This document shows, piece after piece, positions 43,859 through 56,466 of a DNA stretch of 64,000 nt (position 1 is the stretch's first letter; every line of letters begins with the position of its first letter). The notes below the pieces were generated by a model, which saw only the letters and a program-made list of their open reading frames with translations, had not been told where the DNA came from and did no database searches. This DNA is from Strongyloides papillosus (lineage: Eukaryota > Nematoda > Chromadorea > Rhabditida > Strongyloididae), in contig SRSI01000048.1 in NCBI GenBank assembly GCA_005656395.1, positions 930,001-994,000 on the forward strand. Direction: 5' to 3'. Made by a program: the position numbers and the translations under genes.

Positions 43859-46800
43859 TTACATAATTAAAAATATTTCTCTCCCTGAACAGTATTCTTT
43901 TAGTTGTTCTTGAAATTTTTTTAAAGTACCTTCCATTTCCAAGAGAGATAATGACTCAATTTTATTTAAAGATTCCAAAAATTTACTAAACATTTCTGGA
44001 GTTTCCATCTCCATTACACAATGATTTAGTTTTAGTGTTACTAATTTTGGACAGTACAAAAGAAGCCTTGTCAGGTTGTAGAAGTAAAATCTATTGAAAG
44101 ATAAATCCAGAGATGTAAGATTTGATTTTGCTGTTGCAAGTGATAAAATAATTTTTTGAATTTGTGGTGGTATGATGTGTGTACATTTTAAGTTTAATTC
44201 TTTGGTGTTTATAAATAAGAAGGACATATCAATAGATTGGTTTAACACCTCATCAGATAGATCACAACCTTCAAAATTTACAATGAGATTATTGTTAAAT
44301 TGCAACCATTTAGATAGAGATTCAAAAAATGTTACATCTTTTTTTATGTTAAGAAATGAGAAATCACAAATATCGTGGGTTGAAAAACATCCAATCTTTG
44401 ATATTCTATTTTTTATTGACGGATTTATTGTTAAATTCGCTAATTTTTCATAAATCTCTGTTAGCGATAATGGTTGCCAGCCCTCGAGTTTGACAATTAT
44501 CTTACATGCATTGCTTTTTCCCATCAATTCATCAAGTGTTGTGGTTGGATTTTTCAATTCTTGATCAAATAGGTACATTTTTAGTGAGGTATATTTTTGA
44601 TTGATAAGTGATTTTGCGATTTTTTCCAACTCATATACAGATATCCCTTTTTCTTTTCTCACATTATTTTCTGTATGAAGGATGTTATTGTGAGAAGATT
44701 CAATGATCTCGAAGTCAATAGTCACTTTTGGAATACCATGAGAGCTTGCTGAAGACAATACAGAAGATCCTGAGTCTCTATCAGATAAAAACGATTTTGA
44801 GGGTGATACAACTATCGAATCTTTTAATATGTTGCCATCATTGGAACGTTTCCTCACAATTATAGTATCATTAGAATTTTCTTTGGTAACTTTTATATCA
44901 ACAGTTTTTTTAGGTTTCTTCTGTACCTGTGAATCTCTATTACTACCTATAGGAGATTTTCTTTTTCTAAGTTGTACTGAAATATCTTCATCACCATACA
45001 CATCAGCCGTCTCCTCAAATTCTTCAGGTTTCGTTAAATCGATAACAATTTCATCCTCTGATTCGTCGTCGCTAACATTATCGAAATTTTTCTTCGTTAT
45101 CACAGAATCAATACCTTCATTTCTCCTTGCCACATTATTCATTGTTGATTTGTAAACGAGATAATTTGCCTGATCTTCACTAATATTTCTTTTTGTCTCA
45201 ACAACTTTTGGTAGGAGGGGTTTCTCTTCAACAACAGGATTTGCTTTTTCTTTAATTTTTCCACCATAACTTTTTATTTTGTTTTCTAGCTCTTCAATCA
45301 TACTTTTGTATTCATTAACTTCTAAACCTGTCAAATCTTTTTTATTATCATCGAAAAATAATTTTAAATAATCTAAGGCGTTGTTTCCTTCTGTATTTTC
45401 CTTCAAAACATCGGCACCATATTTTAATAGCAGTTTCATCATCTTAATATTACCTCTTTGAGCAGCCTCCATTAGTGGGGTTATACCTTCAGAGGCAACT
45501 TTTTCTTCACCCTCAATAACTGATTCTTTAGAGGTACAGTCAACAATTGCTCCATGTTTTAGAAGGAAAGCAGCATTATCATAGTGATCATGGCTGACAG
45601 CTTCACTTAATGGTGTCCACCCACCATAATCAACAACATTTACATTGTAATTACACTCCACTAACTTGATCATCTCTCTCCACCCATTTTCTTTTTTTGC
45701 CAACTCGTGTAGCAAACATTCACCGTTGTGATTTATTTTCTTATCAATATCTCTTATTAATCGTTCCCTTTCAGCTTCATCCTTCAATTTCTCTTCTACT
45801 CTATGGAATATTTCTTCTTCTGTTAAGTCATCAAATATATCTATATCATCAGTATTTCTTTCTGAAGGCTCACCATCTGAGGATGCTACCTCCACGTCGC
45901 AAAGTTTGTCATATTCATTTCTGTATCTGTCTAATGATAAAATATCTATAGGAGACTTTTCCTCTGATCTATTTAAGAAATCAACAAATCCTTCTAGTAC
46001 TACTTTTCTGGCGGAATCACGTTTACATAATGTAAGCAACCGATCATATTCATTCCTAATAAATTTACTGTCGAATTCACCAATTTTACTCCGACAATTT
46101 AATATTTGTGCTTCCGTTTCCAGAGATTTAGTAGGATCATCATGCTTAATTCTTTCTAGTGCCAGTAATTTATTAAAATATTGTAGTGCTTTAGAATACA
46201 ACTCCATATCCATAAATAAAATAGCTATACTTTCAGTTGCGAGTATTTTTTCATCCACTGTCCTAGCATAAAAAAGCATTTTTTCATAACATTCTAGCGA
46301 TATTTCATCATATCTTATTTTTCCAACACCCAAATAATCATTTACATCTTCATATCTTAACATATCTCCTTCATCGCCCAATAATTCATATATCTTCATC
46401 TTTTCATAGTCACTTTTATTATCAATGTTTTTTAGTCTTTCTGTATACTTATAAAGAAAAAGAATGACCTTTTTTGATACAAACTTGAAACTTTTTGGTG
46501 TATTGTGATCCTTATAAACTTTATATAGTATATTTCTAGCCTCTACAAAATTCTTCATTCTTCCACATTCAACAGCATAGTAAAATTTAGCTTTAATTTT
46601 CTCAACACCCTTGCTTCTATCTTTAATTTTCTCCGATATACTTAACATTTTTTTAGCAGCCTCAAATTTTTCTTCACCTCTTTTTATCAGATATATAGAG
46701 TATAGACAGTGGTACAATTGTTGAAATTCATTGTTAAAGGTAAAATAATTAACAGCAACATTGTAATGCTTCTCCGCAACATCTAACATATGAAGATCAG

Positions 46801-47465
46801 CATATATATCTCCAATCAGTTGAGTTAAACCAGCCTTCCTTCTCTTCGAATCGCCACCAGATTCAACCATTCTCTTATTTCTATCAATCTCTTTAGCAAC
46901 ACTCTCAAGATACTTCTCAGCATCTTTGGCATCAGATAAGGCTCTTTTTAATGTATCAATATCACCCCAATTACCATTTTGATAACTTTGATAGTAAGTG
47001 TAGGCTCTTTGGTGTTTAGCTAATTGAATGATACCGGGATTTCTAATTTTTTCACCGTTTTCTATTACACAATCAAGCTCCTCTAATGCTTTTTCATACT
47101 CCTCTTTATCAATATATATATCACATAATCCTCTATGGCAGTAACTGATATCTTCTAAATTACCACATTTTTTAGATAATTTTATACATTCATAATATTC
47201 ATCAATAGCGTCGTCGTAGTAGTCAAAACCATTGGTCTTGTAATATTCAGCCAACTCTCTACTATAAATAGAAGCATCTTTAATATTATTGCTATCAACA
47301 GCATTCTGCTTTTTCTTTATTAAACCTGAAAAATCACAAGTTAGTTTACTATATAATTAATAGCACAAAGAAATGTAGTGATAAAATATTTTTAAACAAC
47401 TAAAACTGGTTATCCTTACTTTTTGCTTCTTTCCTTACAATATCATTGTGTCCACCCTTAGCCAT
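43859..47465 (-). CDS. tonsl: Tonsoku-like protein (TONSL)
   Basis: Exons 47465-47420 and 47325-43859 (94-bp intron) give about 1,170 residues. The first exon encodes MAKGGHNDIVRKEAK. Residues 1-430 are TPR repeats (A-x-x-Y-x-x-A patterns such as EYEKALEEL and LYSKALQYFNKLLAL). An acidic linker precedes ankyrin repeats at about 550-670 (GECLLHELAKK, GWTPLSEAVSHDHYDNAAFLLKHGA, GITPLMEAAQRGNIKMMKLLLKYGADV). A basic/acidic region is followed by a ubiquitin-like segment near 860-970 and leucine-rich repeats at about 990-1160. TPR-ANK-UBL-LRR in this order is the TONSL architecture. In animals TONSL works with MMS22L at stalled replication forks: its ankyrin repeats read unmethylated H4K20 on new histones and it loads RAD51. 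The start is supported by the first exon and clean splice sites. Confidence 0.85.
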
Positions 47466-47991
47466 GACTTGCTAATATCGCCCGAGGAGTTGATCAAGAA
47501 AGTTATATAGATAATGACCACCAACAATACGATATGAAAGAATTTGAAAATGAAAAATGGAAGACAAAAGCATGACAAATGAGGAAGTGCGCCATTTACT
47601 TCGATGTGTCCTGGAACGAAATATAATAAGAAAGTTTTTTAAATCTTGTTTTTTTTGGTTTGAAAAAAAAAACTATTTGACCTAGATGAATGTTAAAATT
47701 TATTTACACATTGTCTGTTATATCACATTTTTTAATGGTATTATCAGTAGTTAACTATACTAATATATCAACTACAATTTCAAGGTCATACTTGGTAACA
47801 TGATAAAAAGTCTATGGATGCATCCAGAAAACAAGATATTATTAGTTTAGCAAAACGGATATAGGAAGGTATTTCAAGACCTTGAATCTTTTTTTTGTCG
47901 CTACACCCGGAGGGTGATGTTTTGCTCTATATAAAAACATTCCCATGAATAATCACTATCAAAACACTTTTACTTTCACTGATCAAGAGTG
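47466..47991. other. Divergent promoter region
   Basis: About 520 bp between TONSL (minus) and the secreted low-complexity protein (plus). A GC-richer word (cgctacacccggagggtgat at about 47899) followed by tatataaaaa at about 47928 resembles a core promoter for the plus-strand gene. Confidence 0.45.
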
Positions 47992-48841
47992 ATGAAGTTT
48001 CTATTGATAGGATTGTTAGCAGTACTTTCTATTTCTAATATATCTGGGTATAAAAAACCGAATGTTCACAATGAGGTCGAGGATATAGATTTGTTGAAAC
48101 CTCTCAATGATGCCACTCCTGATGATTATGATTCATTTAATGTAAAACCACTAGAAAATCGTCATCATTCATCATTGAAGAGTGTTCAATTTGCAACAAT
48201 CAAAAGTACAATGGCTACTAGACCAACACTTAGAACAACAACACCAATACCGAGTACAATCAGAACAAAAGTTGTTGGAGAGGGTCAGATACCTGTTAGA
48301 GCTGGAGGTAACGGATATATAATGCCTTATATACAATCATTGCCAAGGGCGGGGAAATTCTATGAACATTACCCATATAATAAACTTCCTCGTGCTTACC
48401 AGCTGAGACCTGATTTATACTACGTTTATCCAAGAGAATTCCAAAATGTTGTTTACAGATACCCATATGAAAAACTTCCTTATTCCCGTAAGTTCTTTTA
48501 TGTTATAATAATTAGTAAATGTGGTTGTTTTTCTAGTTTTGACATGGTATCAACAACAACAAGTTGCGAATAATGCGTATAACCAGTATGCTAATCAGTA
48601 CTATGGAGCATACTACAATCAACAATATCAAGGACATGGTCGTGGTGGTTATGTTCCTGAAGACGTTTCAGTTACTGAAAAGACTGAAGAACCTAAATTT
48701 AACGATAATTTCGAACGCGAAGACTTTGAAAAATTAGCCGCTGAAGCTGCTGAGGAGAAGAATCTTGAGAAAACCGCTACAACTGCCAAGACTACAGAAT
48801 CATTTTTTGATGAAGATATAGCAACAAGAGAAACCCATTAA
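47992..48841 (+). CDS. Secreted low-complexity protein, unknown function
   Basis: Exons 47992-48487 and 48537-48841 (49-bp intron) give 266 residues. The ATG at 47992 starts a clear signal peptide (MKFLLIGLLAVLSISNISG). The mature part has an acidic start, a Thr-rich segment (RPTLRTTTPIPSTIRT), a Tyr/Pro/Arg-rich middle with repeated HYPYNKLPR and RYPYEKLPY motifs, then a Gln/Tyr/Asn-rich segment (WYQQQQVANNAYNQYANQYYGAYYNQQ) and an acidic, Ala/Thr-rich C-terminus. There is no membrane helix. Composition suggests a matrix, cuticle or egg-shell component, but no domain confirms it. Confidence 0.7.
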
Positions 48842-48946
48842 GTTATTTATTTCTGTAAATATGATTTTATATACATATTATACATACGTGTAAAAATAGT
48901 GCAATTATAAATTATTACTTTCCCTTTTATCGCATATAATCTTTCT

Positions 48947-50983
48947 TTATTTTTTAAAGGCAATAGGACCATTAAACCAGGCAAAAATCTCATGATTGAC
49001 AACTGTTGGAGACCGCAAGTTACCACAGAATTGTGAGTAAAGTTCGTCAAATTCTGCTGAACCAATGGAGAAAGAAAGTTTATCTTTGCAGACGTTACTT
49101 ATGATCTCCAAAGTTGCTGTTATACAAGACATATGACTATGTTGATTGAAAAGACACTTCTCAAAACAGTCTGCCAAGAAAGTATTTTGGGCAGAAACAA
49201 CATCTTCAATGTATTCAGCATTCTCCAAAACTTTTTTGAAAGCATTGTATCCTTGGGGAATGATTTTGTGGAAACAGAAAGAGAAGTACTTTGTCACAAA
49301 GTGTAACATTTTGTAAAGGACTAGTTGTTGATGACGATTTAATGGTCTTACTGAGTGGAATCTTTTTTGAGAAATTAAATGTACACAGCGATGTAAGGCA
49401 AAGAATAGTTTGAAGATGACATTGTACTGGACAATTACTTGTTGAGATAAAACTAATGATAAAGCTTCAGATCCTTCTAGATTTATAAATATTGTCTCTG
49501 AGGTTAATTTTGAAGTGTTGTACGTTCCACATGGGGCTAGAGCATCTTGTTGTACCAGTATTGAATTATATTCAGATAAAGTTTCTAACAATGTTTTTCT
49601 ACACTCAACCTTGAACATCTTTTTCAAATTGTTCCTAGCAAGATTTGTATTTCTTAAAGCTTCCATAAACAAAATATTTAACCGTCTGGTTTCAGCTTTG
49701 TCGGTGGATTGACACAAATCATCCTCAAGAAGGAAAACCAAATCAGTTATCCAGGAAGCAGATCTACCAAGATAGATATCATTGAAGGCATCGAAGAGAT
49801 CAAAGAGGTGATGTTCTTGTACTAACTTTAGTAAAACAGCTTTTGAGTGATTTTGACAGGCCTCCACAATGATATTCCTCATCTCATACTGATTTTTAAA
49901 TTCTAAAATTGTTGGGTCATAAATTGTATTTGTGCATCTTTTCATAACATTGGGTTCCAATACATGAAGATATTTCCCACAATTAAAAATATACTTTTGG
50001 ACGGAGGCATAAATAGATGGGCACAAAGCAGGTACTTCGATATAAATTTTTGAGAATGATTCATTTTCAGATACTTTCTCCCATTTGGAGTTTTCATGCC
50101 TTTTTATATTCCATACCATGAATTCTAGACAAGGATCTGACTGAAGTGTACCAAAAATAATCCACTCATACAATATTTTGTTGTAGTAGTCAAGGCATGC
50201 ATAAAGAATTTTCTGCTGCAGTTGTCCAATTTTAACACTAGGATTGCCACATTTTGTAGATCTTTCATGGAGGTAACTAATAACCTGTCCACCAAAAATA
50301 TTTGATACCATTATTTCTCTTAACGTCTCAAGGAAATCCACCAAAACATCTTCCTCATCCTTTAAAGCCAATAAAATTTTTGATATATACTTTTCTGGCT
50401 GCCTTTGTAAGCTATACAAAATATTATTAAAATCATCTGTTATGTACTTTTCCATTATAGTACATATTGTTTGTGTAATGATCCCACAGATAGGACGGTT
50501 CTTTATGGTATTTAGACTAACTTTAACTTCACGAAGAATTTCAGCTATCCTGATACATTTTTTGACTGATGCCATTGTACAATTGTCAGCTGATTCATTT
50601 AGATCCCATTTAAATCTTCCATTCTCATCAATATTGCAACTTATTAAATCGGTATTAAAACCGAGCAATACCATTAATAGATCATTGAACAGTAATTCCT
50701 CCTGTTGGTGAAATGTTTTCGATGACAAATCAACAGGCTTCTAAAATTAGAATCAAGAAAAAATATAAACAAATTAGTTTAATTTCTAATAATAAATTAA
50801 ACTTACTGCTTTTTTATTTCCGCTATCACTTCCTAATGAATATAAATTACATTCATAGACAAATTTTATGGGTGGATAGTCTTTTACTACAAGAAAAATT
50901 ATTTTTTACATGAAATTTTTGTGCTCCCACTTACATATCATCTCCCGGAGATTTATTTTCATCTTTTCCATTGATTGCATCAT
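48947..50983 (-). CDS. Gamma-tubulin complex component, GCP2-like (Spc97 family)
   Basis: Exons on the minus strand are 50983-50935, 50886-50807 and 50740-48947 (introns 48 and 66 bp); about 640 residues. A stop lies in frame just ahead of the first ATG. Family blocks are visible in order: HQQEELLFNDLLMVLLGF (GRIP1 start), SDPCLEFMV, ALCPSIYASVQKYIFNCGKYLHVLEPN, VLLKLVQEHHLFDLFDAFNDIYLG, and the GRIP2 part (GSEALSLVLSQQVIVQYNVIFKLFFALHRCVHLI). The SDP-x-x-EFMV and the P-S-x...GKYL blocks are closest to GCP2 as I know the family. The complex nucleates microtubules at centrosomes and, in nematodes, at non-centrosomal sites; the C. elegans counterpart would be GIP-2. GCP3 remains an alternative. 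The protein is shorter than vertebrate GCP2. Confidence 0.7.
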
Positions 50984-51229
50984 CTTCTACAAGTCACTAC
51001 AGCTCCAAATAAGATATTCCGACAGTATTTTAAATAACAACAAAACAAGTTGAAATATAATTTGATGACTATTGTGTGCAAAAAAAGAAAGCGCTAAGAC
51101 TAGTGGTCTTGGAACGACGTGCTTTGTATTGTGTAACATCCATTGGGATAACGTTAATGCTAATCGCTTTTCCGTTATACTTATTTTAATTTTAAAAGGG
51201 ATAGAAATTACCTTATTTTTGTAAGACTA
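50984..51229. promoter_or_regulatory. Compact bidirectional promoter region
   Basis: Only 246 bp separate the divergent starts of the GCP2-like gene and the PRP40-like gene. The interval must contain both promoters. It is less AT-rich than most intergenic DNA here and contains tgtgtaacatccattgggataacg near 51137, but no element can be named. Confidence 0.55.
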
Positions 51230-53962
51230 ATGAATCCCTTTCAAACAACAAATAGGTTACAATTTTTTCAACCGTCTAATCCATCAGGTAATCTAATAAT
51301 TATTTTGTGTAACTTGTATTATGATTTCAGGTCTTGAGACAAATAGCCCTATAATGGCTACCAATTCACCTCAAAATTCTACTATTCAAGGAGTGCTTAA
51401 CGGACAACAAATGGCTGTTCCTCCAGATGACATCTGGATGGAGTTTAAAACTACTGAAGGTAAACCTTATTATTATAATAAGATTACTAAACAAGCTAGT
51501 TGGACGAAGGGGCCTTCAACTCCATTTAGTGCTACGACAACAAGTGTAACAAATTCACCAAATATCAATGGGCAGATGGCAGGAGTACCTGTAACAACAG
51601 GAAATGTGGTACAACAAGGACTTATATTTCCTGGACAACCCGAAGTTCCCGGTTCCGTACCTCTGTGGAGAGAGTTGAGGACAGCCGATGGTAAATACTA
51701 TTATTATAATTCAATTACAAAAGTATCCCAATGGACAAAACCAGAAGGATTCGTATCTTCAGGTCCGCCAATATCAATTGGTAGTGTAAGTCTTCCCTCC
51801 TCTTCGAATACTTCAACAACAGTAGGTCAAGTTAATAATAAAAATGGTACTAGTAGTTTATTAGAGCAATGTATGGAGAAAACGTTGCAAAATTTAGGTA
51901 AACCCACAAGGGAGGAAAGGGCCATAGCTCCATCATCACCAGCAAAATCAGAGAATATCAAAAATTTAGCTGCGGAAAAGTTCAAAGAGTTTATCAAGGA
52001 GAAGTACGAACACGGAAGATTTAAGTTAGACGATAACTGGAATAAAGTTATACGCCACCTGCAGACAGATTGTCGTTGGTCAATCATTACGAAAGTTTCA
52101 GAGAAAAAACACATTTTCAATATTTGGAGAGATCAAAAGGCTAAAGAGGAGAGGGTAAGTTTTAGTATAAATTTATTTTTAAAAACAATAACAAACTAAC
52201 TACTCAATGCTCATCAGCTAATTTAACTGTTTCTTTTCTACCTGACTTTTCGCGAAATTGTTTAGCTCTCTCTACATCTTCTGGATAGAGAATCTTCCTA
52301 ACAGGTTTCCCATGTTTTGGCATTTTAGCATCCCAGATAGGTTCGTGGTGTGGTGGGTGTGCTGCATATACATCATACCACAATGGTCTATCTTTCCATT
52401 TCAGTTGGCCACCTCTTATAAGCCCCGTTATCCTAAAGAAAATTTAAATTTTACAAATCCTAACTGCTATGTTCCTACCTATAGAAGACTGATCCAGATC
52501 TTTCAGCTCTAGTTATAAATGAAGACATTTCGTCTACAAGTGTACTCTTAAATTAAAAGTAAAACGAAATTAATGTGTTGGAATGATGTATACATAGTAC
52601 TTTCCTCATCGTTCTAAGATATCATGAGTGACATTTAATCATTTTTTCTATTTTTAGGAAAGTAAAAGGTTGGGTTTAAGGAAAAATAAAGATAATCTTG
52701 AAAAATGGCTTTTAGATAATCCTCTTCTTAAGCCTTACATGTCATTTTCGAAGGCTGAAAAAGTCTTTGCCAGTGAACCGGCATGGAAAGCTGTTACAGA
52801 TATACAAGATAGGAAGGATATATTCAGGAATGCTCAAGATTTAATGAGGAGCACATTTAAGAAACGCGAAGAGGAACAGTCTCGAAAGAATAAAGATGCA
52901 TTGATGAATGTTTTAGCTGACATTCCTGAAATCACTTATAAAACAACTTGGAAGGAGGCTCAATATTATCTGTCAATTGATCCTACATTTAAGAAAAATA
53001 AGAATCTGCTGAAAATGAATAAAATAGATGCATTAGAGGCTTTCCAGAGTCATATATATAATCTTGAGGATGAACATGAAAAGGATGAAGCTAGGAAAAA
53101 TAAAGAATTAAAGAGAGAGGAGCGTAAAGTCCGTGACAGATATCGATCTTTGTTGGATAAATTAGCTGCAGAGGGACTGATAACATCCCTGACATATTGG
53201 AGTGAGGTATTTGCTACCATCTCCAAGCATAGTTGTTTTGAGGAGATGCTTAAACAAACAAAAATAAATCCATTAGATATTTTCAAGTGTTATGTAAGTG
53301 AATTAAAAGAATCATACGACAAGGATAAAAGTATAATAAAAAGAATCCTTGAGAAAGCCAATTTTACAATTGAAATAGATACAGATTTTGAAACAGTAAA
53401 GGATCTCGTTATGGGTGATGAGAAGGGACAAAAGACAAATTTATCAAATGTTAAGATGTTCTTTACAAGTCAAAAATTAAGAGCAGAAAAAAGGAAACAA
53501 CACGCAATAAAGAAAGAGGAAAAGAGAATAAGGAAGTTAGAAAATTCTTTCCATAGGATGCTGTCATCTATTGTTGGTGAAATTGATGATAAAGTGGCGT
53601 ATGAAGATGTTGTAGATAAGATATCAAGTGAGGAGGTTTTCAATGAGGTTGAAAGTGACGAACAAAGGCGACAATTTTTTGATAGCTATATTGTTAAATT
53701 AACTACTTCTTGTGGACATAATCATTCTAAACAAAAAGAAAGTAAAAAGATTAAAAACAAAAAGTTGCTGAAGTACCAGCAATTAACAGATACAGATGAC
53801 AGTGATGGAGATGAGAAAAGAATTGGTAGTGATAGAAAAAGACCATTCCAAAATGGTAGTCCAATATCCTCAGATGACGATGAAGAAGAGCCTGTTCCCG
53901 AGAAAAAAGAAAAGTTAGAAGTAACTGATGAAGATCTTAGTGAAGGTGAAATACGGGATTAA
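51230..53962 (+). CDS. prp-40: PRP40-like U1 snRNP splicing factor (WW and FF domains)
   Basis: Exons 51230-51287, 51331-52154 and 52658-53962 (introns 43 and 503 bp) give 728 residues. Two WW domains lie at about 52-81 (WMEFKTTEGKPYYYNKITKQASW) and 131-159 (WRELRTADGKYYYYNSITKVSQW). A run of FF domains begins near 213 (EKFKEFIKEKYEHGRFKLDDNWNKVI) and continues through the third exon to about 640. The tail is Lys-rich, then acidic (SDDDEEEPVPEKKEKLEVTDEDLSEGEIRD). This is the Prp40/PRPF40 layout: WW domains bind Pro-rich partners such as SF1/BBP, FF domains bind phosphorylated RNA polymerase II tails, and the protein bridges 5' and 3' splice sites. The second intron is about ten times longer than the usual one and houses another gene. 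Confidence 0.9.
52204..52528 (-). CDS. mrps-23: Mitochondrial ribosomal protein S23 (mS23), nested in PRP40 intron
   Basis: Exons on the minus strand, 52528-52479 and 52432-52204 (46-bp intron), give 92 residues. The start MSSFITRAERSGSVFYRITGLIRGG fits the mS23 N-terminus (R-x-E-R-x-GS(I/V)F-x-R-x-x-x-LIR-x-G). PLWYDVYAAHPPHHEPIWD matches the family block PLW(Y/F)D-x-Y-x-x-x-PP-x-x-EP. The segment VRKILYPEDVERAKQF matches I-x-YPED-x-(I/R)-RA-x-(F/Y). The protein belongs to the mitochondrial small ribosomal subunit. The entire gene lies in the 503-bp second intron of the PRP40-like gene on the opposite strand, leaving only about 50 and 130 bp at the sides. It is shorter than vertebrate mS23, lacking the C-terminal extension. 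Too short for a simple ORF scan, it is supported by splice sites and motif order. Confidence 0.85.
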
Positions 53963-54391
53963 AAAAAATTTTCATTGGAAGATTAAAATGTTGTTGTTAA
54001 TATTATATGTTTTTACCATTTTTTTAAATATAATTAAATATATGTGTTTTGAATTTTTTTACCAAATACTACTAACTTACACAAAATACATTATACTTTA
54101 ATATTAAATGCGTATAATTATGTAGCGTAATCGTTTTTTACTCTAGTTGTTTTAGTATTAACTTTTTACTAAATAAACATACAAAAAAAATTTTTGTTTT
54201 GATTTATAATAAAAAAATTTTTTCTTATATTAACGTATTATGGGTGTTATTTAAGTAGCTACAATTAAGAAGGTACCCTAATATGGCCAATATAGAAGAG
54301 GTTGGTTTTTAATGAGGGTAAGGTCTTGCCACGAAGTGTCTATAGTGAAACGAAGTTAAGTTGCTTCCTTTTTTGCCGTCATCCAAAGAGG
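53963..54391. other. Intergenic
   Basis: 3' flank of PRP40 and upstream region of the POT1-like gene. A frame open from about 54302 lacks an ATG until 54392. A short word series with atggccaatata (54283) and gtaag could be an upstream 5' UTR exon; this is not established. Confidence 0.4.
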
Positions 54392-56226
54392 ATGGAAGAA
54401 TATAGGGTGGGAGAGTATTCGAATAACAATTCCACAGAATCAGAAGGTTCATTTCAATCATTACCACCACCTTTTATAGAGATGGATGGAGAAAAAAGTA
54501 TTGGTGGATGTCGCGTAAAGGTGCAATCTCAAGTTGGTTATAATCGTAAGTTTATTTGATTTATTGAATAAACTAACATATGACAAAAATGTTTATATTT
54601 TTCTAACTTTTAGATATCAGAAGACTTTACGTCTTAAGGTTAAAGGTAACCGATATGATAATGTATAAAGGAAATGGATTATTGAGGTACCCTCAAAAGA
54701 TTGATATTCTCTTATCACATGATATTTTTGAGAAAATTATTAAACCAAAAGGTTTGAAAGAATGTTTGTTATTTTATAATTCAACGAAACATTGTTATCA
54801 AGAAGTTGAATTGGTTGATGTTAATGATTATGTTATTGTTACAAAAGATGGTGAAAGTTTACCTGGATATGCTTTCTATTCATCAACATTACATCCAAAA
54901 GCATACGAATTCTTTTTTGAATTTCGTCTTAAGTACCTCCTACAGTATTGGTGTAAAGATAATGATATAAGTACCTATAAATCAGTTAGTACTATATCAT
55001 ATTGTCCCAGAAAGGGTAGTAGTTCAATATTAGTTCAAATACTGTATAAAATACAATTTTCACGTAATAAAAAAGTCATACGCGTATGGGATGGAAGTAT
55101 ATTTAAGAAGGGTGTCCTCGTTAAAATGGCAACAGATGAGAATAAACTTGAAAAATTAGGTTTTGTGACAAATGATACAAATCCCGAAATGAAGGATGCA
55201 TCAAATTTCGGTACAGATTTATGTAAATATTGTGTTGATATAGTAATACCTCAAAAATTATCTCCTGAGGTGTGGGATAAAATCAAACCCGGTGACTGGA
55301 TATTATTTAAAAATATATCATCATTTGAAACGTACAAGCATAATGTAAAATTCCTTCTACCGGAGGAGAATAAAAAAGAAAATATTCTACAGATATATAC
55401 TTTAGAGGAGTTAGCACCATTCTCAAAACAACTTAGTGCATTAGCATTTGCCATTCAACGTAAATCATTATATTATAATTGTCTAAAAATTTCTCTCAAT
55501 ATTTTTGATATTAAGAATTTTAATGAAGAATTGTATGTTGAGGAAAATTTTGATAATAACCAAGCAGGGAATTTCAATGAATCTCCACCTAATTTTCCTT
55601 ATCTCTCAATTTCCGGTGATAACAATACTGTTTCCGAGGGAACGAATAATTTATTAAATACATTCTTTACGACATTACAAGAACAAAGTACAGGAGAAAT
55701 TGTGGAATCAAAGAGTCCTAAATCATCCTCATGTTCTATGGTATCTGATCAATCAACAGGAAAGAAGAAACAGTTTTATGGTGTTGAAGAATTTATGTCA
55801 GGATCAACGTCATTTGTTAGGAATCATAAAAAGTTACTTATAGAGAATATGAAAACATTGGAAAATAAAACATTGACCATATTACTGTGTTACTTCTTAA
55901 CGGCACGTGGCAGAACATCAATAACAATAAGCATGATACCTGAGAATAATAAGAATATTGAAATATTTGAATTACTTTACCGTCACATCTCTGATATCTT
56001 TGAAAATAATTTATCAAATTTCAAGAAAGAAGCCTTCTCAAAAGGTAATGGTGGTGATTTTAATTATGAAATCATATTTAAACTCAAGGATGATCTTAAT
56101 TATACAAATCCAATGGAAATTTCCATTAATTTTAATGCTAATATAAAAAAAGTTACTTCCGTTAAAGTTGATATTGATGATGAGATAATTAATTATGAAC
56201 CTGTAATTAAAAAACCAAAATCATAG
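54392..56226 (+). CDS. POT1-like telomere-binding protein candidate (OB folds)
   Basis: Exons 54392-54545 and 54614-56226 (68-bp intron) give about 588 residues; the ATG at 54392 is the first in frame. The segment at about 160-280 has the pattern of the second POT1 OB fold: a strand SSILVQILYKIQF, then KVIRVWDGSIF (POT1: K-x-WDGT), a long loop, CVDIVIPQKLSPEVWDKIKPGDWILFKNISSF (POT1: D-I-x-V-x-D-x-x-x-x-x-A-x-x-(L/I)KVGDF-x-x-(I/L)-x-x-(L/I)). The N-terminal part (VKVQSQVGYNIRRLYVLRLKVTD) may be a first OB fold. The remainder is polar with Ser-rich linkers and an unknown C-terminal domain. POT1-type proteins bind single-stranded telomeric DNA. C. elegans has several split POT1-like genes (POT-1, POT-2, POT-3, MRT-1). 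The match is to one OB fold only, so the role is tentative. Confidence 0.55.
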
Positions 56227-56466
56227 TTCTTGCTGTTTAACTTTGGAAAAGAATTTCATGTTGATATATTCTTTTTTGAATATTTTTTATAAATATAGAT
56301 ATTTTTTTATTGTAGAATTTAAATAAACAAAACAGTTACGCAATTTGATTTTTATATTATTTATAATAATTAATATCTCTTATCAGTTATAAATTTGTTA
56401 TTTTTTTGGTAAAATTATGTATATATATAGAATTTATTAATCTTTTATTTCTCTCTTGTCATTTTT

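Noticed and set aside
44829..46271. Plus-strand Ser/Leu-rich frames across TONSL
   Set aside because: Antisense shadows of acidic Ser/Asp/Glu codons in the TONSL linkers.
50713..50913. Plus-strand frame opposite the 5' exons of the GCP2-like gene
   Set aside because: The minus strand carries three exons with matching phases and consensus splice sites; the plus frame is a shadow.
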